This document shows positions 14,771 through 21,500 of a stretch of 23,890 nt of DNA, piece by piece. The position numbers and the translations under genes are program-made. The stretch's first letter is position 1. Each line of letters begins with the position of its first letter. The notes beneath the pieces were generated by a model. That model made no database searches. It saw only the letters and a list, made by a program, of their open reading frames with translations, and was not told the DNA's origin. Source of the stretch: Lentisphaeria bacterium UBA1724 (GTDB taxonomy: Bacteria; Verrucomicrobiota; Lentisphaeria; Oligosphaerales; Oligosphaeraceae); NCBI GenBank assembly GCA_002315885.1, contig DCIO01000080.1, positions 1-23,890 of the forward strand, given 5' to 3'.

Positions 14771-16894
14771 ATGAAGAAGACTCCCCTCAAGATATTGCTT
14801 GTCCTTGGCGCCATAGTGCTGGGGGGAGGGTTTCTTTTCTGGGGCATCTGGGAGATTGCGGTTCGGAGCACCTCCTTGCCCCAGGAAGCCATTGACCGCT
14901 GGACACCATCCGTGTGCTTCTATGATGCCAGCGGTGCGCTCATCCATGTCCAGTCCGGCTACGACCACCGGTGGAATTTTCCCGTGGAGTATTCGGAGAT
15001 ACAGCCGGAACTCATTCGATACGTCCTGGCTGTGGAGGACCGGAATTTCTGGACGCACAATGGCTTTGATGCCAGGGCGGCATTCCGGGCAGTGAAGCAA
15101 CTCTGCCTCAATCGGCGGATTGTTTCGGGTGCCTCCACCATCACCATGCAGACCATGACGATGTTCAAGGGGCGCTCCAGGACTCTCGGCTATAAAATCA
15201 ACCAGATTCTCCTGGCCTGCAACTGGGAACGCTACCATTCCAAGGAAGAAACCCTGGCGCTCTATTTCAACCATCTGCCCTTTGGCGGACAGCTCTACGG
15301 CGTGGAAGCCGCCGCGCAATACTACTTCGGACGTCATATCGGCGAATTGAATCGCACGGAACTGGTGCTGTTGGCGGGACTGCCTCAGAGTCCCACCAAA
15401 CTCCGTCCCGACCGCAATCCCGTATTGGCGATACAGCGCAGGGATGTGGTGCTGCATCTACTGGTGCGCAATGGAGCTTTGAGTGCCCAAGAGGCCGACG
15501 AAATTCGCCACGAGCCCCTGCGATATCGGCGGTTTGATGTGCCATTCTGGCCTCAAATGGAGGACACGCATTATTTTCAGGTCGCACAAAACGAAATGCC
15601 GGGATTGCGGGAATATCATCTGGCGTTGGATATGCGCATCCAGAATGCGGTTTTGGCCGCACTGCGGAATGCCAGGCAGACTCTGCCTTCCGTAAAAGAT
15701 GGCGCCGCCGTAGTTATCGAAAATTCCACGGGGCGCATTTGCTCATTGGTGGGGACACTGGACTTCGGGGACAAAATCGACGGTGCGGTCAATGCGGCCA
15801 CCGCCTGGCGTTCCCCGGGGTCCACCTTTAAGCCATTCCTCTATGGCGAGGCAATCTATGGCGGATGGATTACCGCAGAGACGGTCCTGCGAGATGACAA
15901 GCTGCTCTTGAATGACTACCGCCCCGAGAATTTCGACGGCACCTTCCGCGGCAATGTCTCTGCTGAGGAAGCCCTTGCGGATTCCCTGAACACCCCCGCG
16001 GTGCGACTCCTGCAGCAACTGGGCGTTCCGCGGATGCTGGAGTTTCTCTTTCAGCAGAAACTCGTGAAAGCCCGTGCACTTGGAAACGCCAACCGCATTG
16101 GTCTGTCTTTGGCCATCGGCGGCACGGAGTCCAATCTCCTGGCGTTGACTCGGGCATACGCCCGTTTGACGGGTGTCGCCAGGAGTTCACTTTTGCTGAA
16201 CGACGAACCTGGGAAAGCACAACCCGCCTTGCCCTGGAACCTCGGCACAAGAGAGATGCTCCTGAAGATGCTCCGTTTCCGCCCATTGCCTGGTGCGGCG
16301 GGATTGGAGGCCGCCTGGAAGACAGGCACCTCCAATGGCAATCGGGATGCCTGGTGCTTCGCTGTGACTCCGGAATGGACGGTCGGGGTGTGGTTTGGTA
16401 ATAAGTCCGGACTCGCCTCACCCGCATTGGTGGGAGGAACCGCGGCCGCCCCCGCCGCCGCCGCCATTCTCCAGACACTCTTTCAAAGTAACAAGCCTGC
16501 CTGGATGGATCCTACGGAAGTCGCTCCCACTACACTCTGTGCAAAATCGGGACTGGTTCCTGGCGTCGGATGCAAAAACACCATCCAGGGGACATGTGTC
16601 AAAGGCATCCCCCTGACTACCTGCAGACAATGTGGAAAACTCCCTGATGTGCCAGTGACCCAAAAGACCCTCATCCTGAATCCCGCGCCAGGAACATACC
16701 TCTGCAATCAATCAGATTGTCTCCAAATTCAGCTAGATACCATCCCCCAGAATGTCCATCTCTACATCGATGGAGAATATATCGGCATCCATTCCTCCGG
16801 AGATAAACTCTCCCTGGTCCCCGGTGCGCATAAAATCACCGCCTGGGGCGGCGACGCCTGGGAGGGTAAGTCCCTCTCCTTAATCGTGAAATGA
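14771..16894 (+). CDS. pbpC: Penicillin-binding protein 1C (bifunctional transglycosylase/transpeptidase)
   Basis: This is a 707-residue class A penicillin-binding protein of the PbpC type. A short cytoplasmic tail and a membrane helix (about 8-26) anchor it. The GT51 transglycosylase shows EDRNFWTHNG (89-98, catalytic Glu) and ASTITMQ (121-127). The transpeptidase shows SPGSTFKP with S351-x-x-K354, SLN at 405-407 and KTGT at 517-520. The C-terminal BiPBP_C-type domain (about 585-707) contains six or more cysteines and ends in a beta-rich PEGA-like stretch. All catalytic motifs are intact. I chose ATG 14771 rather than the in-frame GTG at 14726 because the latter adds residues encoded by the intergenic hairpin. 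No good Shine-Dalgarno precedes it. It is partnered with the upstream alpha-2-macroglobulin gene and ends 19 bp from the convergent macro-domain gene. Confidence 0.94.
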   Translation: MKKTPLKILLVLGAIVLGGGFLFWGIWEIAVRSTSLPQEAIDRWTPSVCFYDASGALIHVQSGYDHRWNFPVEYSEIQPELIRYVLAVEDRNFWTHNGFDARAAFRAVKQLCLNRRIVSGASTITMQTMTMFKGRSRTLGYKINQILLACNWERYHSKEETLALYFNHLPFGGQLYGVEAAAQYYFGRHIGELNRTELVLLAGLPQSPTKLRPDRNPVLAIQRRDVVLHLLVRNGALSAQEADEIRHEPLRYRRFDVPFWPQMEDTHYFQVAQNEMPGLREYHLALDMRIQNAVLAALRNARQTLPSVKDGAAVVIENSTGRICSLVGTLDFGDKIDGAVNAATAWRSPGSTFKPFLYGEAIYGGWITAETVLRDDKLLLNDYRPENFDGTFRGNVSAEEALADSLNTPAVRLLQQLGVPRMLEFLFQQKLVKARALGNANRIGLSLAIGGTESNLLALTRAYARLTGVARSSLLLNDEPGKAQPALPWNLGTREMLLKMLRFRPLPGAAGLEAAWKTGTSNGNRDAWCFAVTPEWTVGVWFGNKSGLASPALVGGTAAAPAAAAILQTLFQSNKPAWMDPTEVAPTTLCAKSGLVPGVGCKNTIQGTCVKGIPLTTCRQCGKLPDVPVTQKTLILNPAPGTYLCNQSDCLQIQLDTIPQNVHLYIDGEYIGIHSSGDKLSLVPGAHKITAWGGDAWEGKSLSLIVK

Positions 16895-16913
16895 GGATTA
16901 GCAGTGCTGGCAA

Positions 16914-17432
16914 TCAACCATTCAGCAGACGACGATAAACCTCTGCATCCCGTTCGGAGAAGCAGCAGAAGATGACGCGCTTCAGAGAGCGGGGCTGGAA
17001 ATCCCTGGCGGTCTGGATTGCGATTTTCGTTGCTTCCTCCTTGGGATAGCCATAGACGCCGGTGGAGATGCATGGAAATGCGATGGACTCGCAACCCCGT
17101 TCATCCGCCTTTGTCAGACTGTTCCTGTAGGAGGCGGCCAGCAACTCCGCCTCGCCGTGGTTGCCGTCGTAATAGACTGGCCCTGGTGTATGGATGACAT
17201 ATTTGCAGGGCAGGGCGCCTGCGCCAGTCAAATACGCCTCCCCAGTCTTGCCACGATGCCCAGGTAGTGAGTCCACCAATTTGACGCATTCCTCAAAGAG
17301 GGCGGGTCCTGCCGCGGCATGGATGGCGCCATCCACGCCACCACCTCCCAACAATCCGCAATTCGCCGCGTTGACAATGGCATCCACCGACAATTTGGTG
17401 ATGTTTCCAACAATGATTTCAAGTGTTTCCAT
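16914..17432 (-). CDS. Macro-domain protein, probable O-acetyl-ADP-ribose deacetylase
   Basis: This is a 172-residue single macro domain of the YmdB/MacroD type. Members hydrolyse O-acetyl-ADP-ribose and can remove ADP-ribose from modified proteins or nucleic acids in the cytoplasm. Signatures are VGNITKLSVDAIVNAAN (8-24), GGGGVDGAIHAAAG (29-42) with N21, N24 and D34 at the catalytic positions, and the phosphate-binding loop ISTGVYGYP (122-130). Length is typical and no extra domain is present. It is divergent from the phosphodiester glycosidase and convergent with pbpC, so it is probably transcribed alone. There is no clear Shine-Dalgarno upstream. The exact substrate cannot be told from sequence. 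Confidence 0.93.
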   Translation of the reverse strand: METLEIIVGNITKLSVDAIVNAANCGLLGGGGVDGAIHAAAGPALFEECVKLVDSLPGHRGKTGEAYLTGAGALPCKYVIHTPGPVYYDGNHGEAELLAASYRNSLTKADERGCESIAFPCISTGVYGYPKEEATKIAIQTARDFQPRSLKRVIFCCFSERDAEVYRRLLNG

Positions 17433-17479
17433 AGTCGTGTTTCGGGGTAGGGGATAGGATAAAAACGGGAACTAAGAAC

Positions 17480-17488
17480 AATATAGCA
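17480..17488 (-). promoter_or_regulatory. Candidate extended -10 promoter for the macro-domain gene
   Basis: The - strand reads TGCTATATT, an extended -10 pattern (TGnTATAAT-like), about 48 nt before the macro-domain ATG. A T-rich stretch lies upstream but there is no well-spaced -35. It is supported only by its match and position. Confidence 0.35.
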
Positions 17489-17549
17489 ATGTGCCAAAAA
17501 AACAACGAATGATTATAGTTAGAATAAATTGATTTTTAGTTGTTCTCAA

Positions 17550-17556
17550 AGGAGGT
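17550..17556 (+). promoter_or_regulatory. Shine-Dalgarno AGGAGGT selecting a GTG start for the phosphodiester glycosidase
   Basis: AGGAGGT lies 7 nt before GTG 17564 and 13 nt before ATG 17570. The spacing favours the GTG, which also gives the signal peptide a positive charge (MRML...). Confidence 0.7.
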
Positions 17557-17563
17557 CCTTCTC

Positions 17564-18481
17564 GTGCGGATGCTGTCATTTATCTTCGTTCTTTGCCTGT
17601 CGGTGATTTTCTCTGCCGAGCCTATCGACTGGAAGAAATGCCCGCAGGTGCTGCCTGGGGTGCGGTTATGCAAACTGGCCTTGACGGAACCCCGTTTGAT
17701 GAAAGTCAATATCATACGTGTGGATCTGACCCTGCCTGGATTGCGTTTTGCGGGCACGCCCCGTGCCAGGAATTGGGGGATGGAGATGCCGGATTTTCCT
17801 GGCGGCGTCATCCGCACCTTTCGTGAGACCACTGCGGATTTCATGAAGATGTGCCGCATGCCTGTCCAGGCGGGTGGATATGGCGTCAATATGTTCCTGG
17901 CGGTGAATTCCGTGCCTTGGACGCCCTGGACTACGCCCTTTACCCACAAATATGCGGATCCCCTGGGAGTCATGATTTCCAATGGCGTGGTGGTGGACGA
18001 AGAACAGAAGAACTGCGGCGCCCATTTTGTTGTCTGGAAAGACGGCACCGTCGCCATTGAGCCATCCGTCCCAGCGGACAAATTCCAGGATATCTGGCTA
18101 TGCGCGGGGGGATTCGCGGTTCTGCTGGATGACGGACAACCCGTGAATCAGGGGGACAAGTCCATTCATCCTCGTATGGTCTATGGCATTTCCCAGGACA
18201 AGCACTGGCTCTACCTGATGACCATAGATGGCCGACAAAAGGAATGGAGCATCGGCGCAAACAACGAGGAGATGACAAAGTTGATGCAGGATGCAGGGGC
18301 CTGGGACGCCATCAACATGGATGGTGGCGGTTCCACTACCATGTGCCTCTGGGACTACCAAAAGAACGAAGCCGTCATGCTCAATCATCATTCCGGCAAC
18401 AGCAAGCGGAATGTCGGCGGAAATATCGGACTCTATATCGACCCCATCGCCGCAAAAATGACCTCGACGCCAGGTAATTAG
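17564..18481 (+). CDS. Secreted phosphodiester glycosidase (NAGPA) family protein
   Basis: This is a 305-residue protein with a short Sec signal (MRMLSFIFVLCLSVIFSAEP). The body matches the phosphodiester glycosidase family (PF09992, related to the mammalian mannose-6-phosphate uncovering enzyme). The hallmark is INMDGGGSTTM near residue 250, with an upstream GGFAVLLDDGQPV segment and a closing RNVGGNIGLYI. Bacterial members remove a sugar from a phosphodiester or act on cell-wall and capsule polymers; some are secreted and mostly uncharacterised. The start is GTG 17564, chosen from the Shine-Dalgarno. An upstream in-frame TTG at 17540 would place coding sequence over the ribosome site. It is followed by an A-rich spacer and the shared terminator hairpin. 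Confidence 0.88.
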   Translation: MRMLSFIFVLCLSVIFSAEPIDWKKCPQVLPGVRLCKLALTEPRLMKVNIIRVDLTLPGLRFAGTPRARNWGMEMPDFPGGVIRTFRETTADFMKMCRMPVQAGGYGVNMFLAVNSVPWTPWTTPFTHKYADPLGVMISNGVVVDEEQKNCGAHFVVWKDGTVAIEPSVPADKFQDIWLCAGGFAVLLDDGQPVNQGDKSIHPRMVYGISQDKHWLYLMTIDGRQKEWSIGANNEEMTKLMQDAGAWDAINMDGGGSTTMCLWDYQKNEAVMLNHHSGNSKRNVGGNIGLYIDPIAAKMTSTPGN

Positions 18482-18524
18482 TCCACAAAACACACAAAAT
18501 ACGCAAAAAAAGAAACACACAAAA

Positions 18525-18556
18525 GTAGGACCGGTAGGAAAACCTATCGGTCCTAC
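18525..18556. terminator. 14-bp stem-loop terminator between convergent genes
   Basis: GTAGGACCGGTAGG, loop AAAA, CCTATCGGTCCTAC: 14 pairs with a single G-U wobble. On the - strand the stem begins 5 nt after the giant gene's stop and is followed by a U-rich tail (complement of the A-rich run at 18482-18524), the form of a strong intrinsic terminator. On the + strand the following bases are only moderately T-rich, so it may serve the phosphodiester glycosidase gene less efficiently. Confidence 0.85.
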
Positions 18557-18561
18557 ATATA

Positions 18562-21500
18562 CTATTTCCTGATGAGCATATAACCTCGGTATGGTACGAG
18601 ATTGGCCTTGGCTCCGGATTCGACATCCAGTTTACGCCAGTTGTTCTCGGCATACTCCCAGAGGGTCACACCCTCTGGGACGGACTGCTTCATCTCGCAG
18701 CGACTGTCCGGCAGTCCCATCATGCCCTCTGCGGCCTCTTCCAGGACCTCCTCGGGTGTCTCCTCCGTATCCTGGTCGGAGAACTTCAGCCAGATTTCCC
18801 GGGCGTCCTTAGTCCAGATCCAGAATCCCTCGCCGCGCCTTAGTTCGGATGCGGAGAGCTGCACCATCGTCATATCCCGCAGTGCGGTCACGCCGAGTTC
18901 ATCCAGGGTATTCAGGGTCTCCTGGGCGAATTCCCGGGAGACACACAGGAGGTTCCAGCCAGTCGTGAGTGAGAGGCGCCGCAGGAAGCGCGCGGTGACG
19001 GTCACATTGGAAGCGGGGAGCACCAGGGAGGCGGTGAGTCCGTCCTCGGCAGCGGTCAGACCGCACTCTGTGTCGCTTTCCCAGAGAACGCGTAGATTCG
19101 CGACTTCCTCACCCTCTGGCAGAACCGCCTGCAGGGAAACCGCAGTTCCCTTGATGCCGGTGGGCACATCCGCCGTCGCATGGACGGTGGTCAGATGACG
19201 CGGGACCTGTCCCGCCTGGGAAACGACAACGGTGTCCTCCAGACCGCACTTCAGCATGATACGGACGATGGCGCTCCGTGCCAGTGCGCCGGGATTTTCC
19301 TGGAAAGAGAGCTGGATTGTGTTGTTCCCCGCGCCCGCGGTCTTGTCGGACAGGACCCAGTCGGGGAGCCCCTCCAGGCGCCATTCGTCCAGCGCAGTAA
19401 TGGAGAACTCCATATCGCCGCCGTCGAATTCCTGGGAGGCGAGGGTGTTTTCCTTGATCGTGTCGGGATGAATGGTAATTGGCGTGCCGTGGAATGTTCC
19501 ATCCTCATCCAGCGCATCCTCCCAGCCGAAATTCGCGAACGCGTGGATGTGCGCGCCATTGGCGGGGAAGAGGATGCCGTTCCCGGAGACGACGGGGGGG
19601 GCGCCGTGGAAGAGGATGTTCTTCAGGGCGGTGCAGCCCTTGAAGCCCGCGTAGAGGTCATCAGAGCCTTTGGGGAAGGACAGTTGCTTGATGTATGCAT
19701 TGCCCTGGAAGGCGCCGCAGACCGTGTATTCATCGTTCTGCTTGATGCCGTAACCCCAGACGCCCGCCACATATCTGCCGTCCAGTTCTTCGGGAATTTC
19801 CAGTGCCGTCTCCGCGCCAAGATACTGCACCAGCAGGATTTCATCCGAGGCGTTGACGCAATAGAGCCACTGTCCGTCCTCGCTGGTGTCCTGGTCGACC
19901 AGGTTAACTGGCAACCCGCCGAATGTGGTCATCCCATCCCAACCGTAGGCGATGGTGTCATTGGAGCGGAATGCCTTGACCGACGCGCCCACCGCCGTCA
20001 GGAGTGCCTCCTCGCCCTCGTATGCGGGGACTGTTCCTTGGAAGACCAGGCTGGTTACCTCGGTGGCGCGCTTGAAGGCGCCATTCGCGACACGTCCAAC
20101 GGGGCACCCGCCGAGAATTCCCGGAATAATCAGGGTTGTTCCTTTGGGACGGCTTCCCGTGACGCATGCTACGCCGTCCGCCAGGACGTACTTCACCTCG
20201 CCTTCCGTAAACTGGAAGCGCTCCTGGATGATGTCGATGGACTTGCTCAGGCCGTAGTCGTCGATGCGCACGGAGATGACGCCCACACGGTCGGTGGACT
20301 GTGCGTTGTCATCGAACTCGAAGCGCAGCTCTGCGTTGCCGATGCCCGTGGAAGTCTTCAGTCGGAGCCATGGCACGTTGCTTTCCGCAGTCCACGCACC
20401 GCCCGTGCTGACATGGACCTGCTCTTCACCCGCTGCGTTGTCCAGGATGTCGAAATCCGCTGTGATGGCGAGATTCGCCTCGCCGCCGATTTCTACAGGC
20501 AGGCCATAGAATGTGCCCTCCTCGTCCAGTTCCTCGCTCCATCCCTGGTCGGCGAATACATGGAGTGTGACGGCGGGCATGAATGCGAGCCAAGCCATAG
20601 CGTCGTCGGGGGTTCCCGGGAAGTAGAGTGTCTCCAGGGCATCGCAGTAGTTGAATGCGGATTCGTCGATGTCCTGGAGCTTATAGGGCAGAGTCACCTT
20701 TGTCAGGCTGGTGCACTTTTCGAAGGCACGCGCGGGGATTTCCTGGACTGCATCGGGGATGACCACCTCCGTCAGGGCGTCGTTGCCCGAGAAAGCACCC
20801 TCCGCGATTGCCAGGGCCATGTGGTCGTTGACGATGGCGGGAATCGTCATGGTGCCAGGGTTGGCGTAACGCGCCCAGCCCGTGATGATGGCGGAGCCGT
20901 TTTCCTGTACGCGGTATCCCAGCACATCGCCCTCTTCGGACAATCCGTAGAAGGAGACAGGCTTGCCGCCGTAGGTCCATTCCACTCCGATGGCCTCCGC
21001 CCATGCCTCGGTCTCGGGGACGTACTGCCTCAAGACGTCGGAGGACCAGCCATAGCAGTTTTTGTTAAGGGCTTTCATCGGTACAAAGCTCGTGAAGACG
21101 ACGCTCTTCAGGGTGCTCACTCCATTGAAGACATAATCCGCGATTTCAGAGAGTCCGGATGGCAGCCAGACACCCTGGGTCTTCTCTTGGGCGAGGTTTC
21201 GCAGCGCGCCGGGCCCAAGCCGATACACGGGATGTCCGTCCAGTTCCTCGGGGACCACGATTTCCAGCTTCTCGCTGTTGCTGGGGGAGTAGTCCTGGAG
21301 CCAGGCGCATTCCCGGCAGTCGGAGCGATAGGCGAAGCCATCACAGGACGGCCAATCCTCCAATTGGCATGCCACCTGCGCGAACTGCCCGTTGACAACC
21401 TGCCATTCCCAGCCGCTGTTATGGGAGGAGAAGGTGCATGCCTTGTAGGAATAGGTGCTGACATAGTGGTCGACATACCGATACGCACGGATTAGCGCAT

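Noticed and set aside
19180..21495. A 771-codon + strand open frame opposite the giant LRR/BACON gene
   Set aside because: It mirrors the - strand gene, whose LRR and BACON motifs are unmistakable. The + strand product has no recognisable domain or signal and no supporting ribosome site. Codon bias of the real gene explains the lack of stops.
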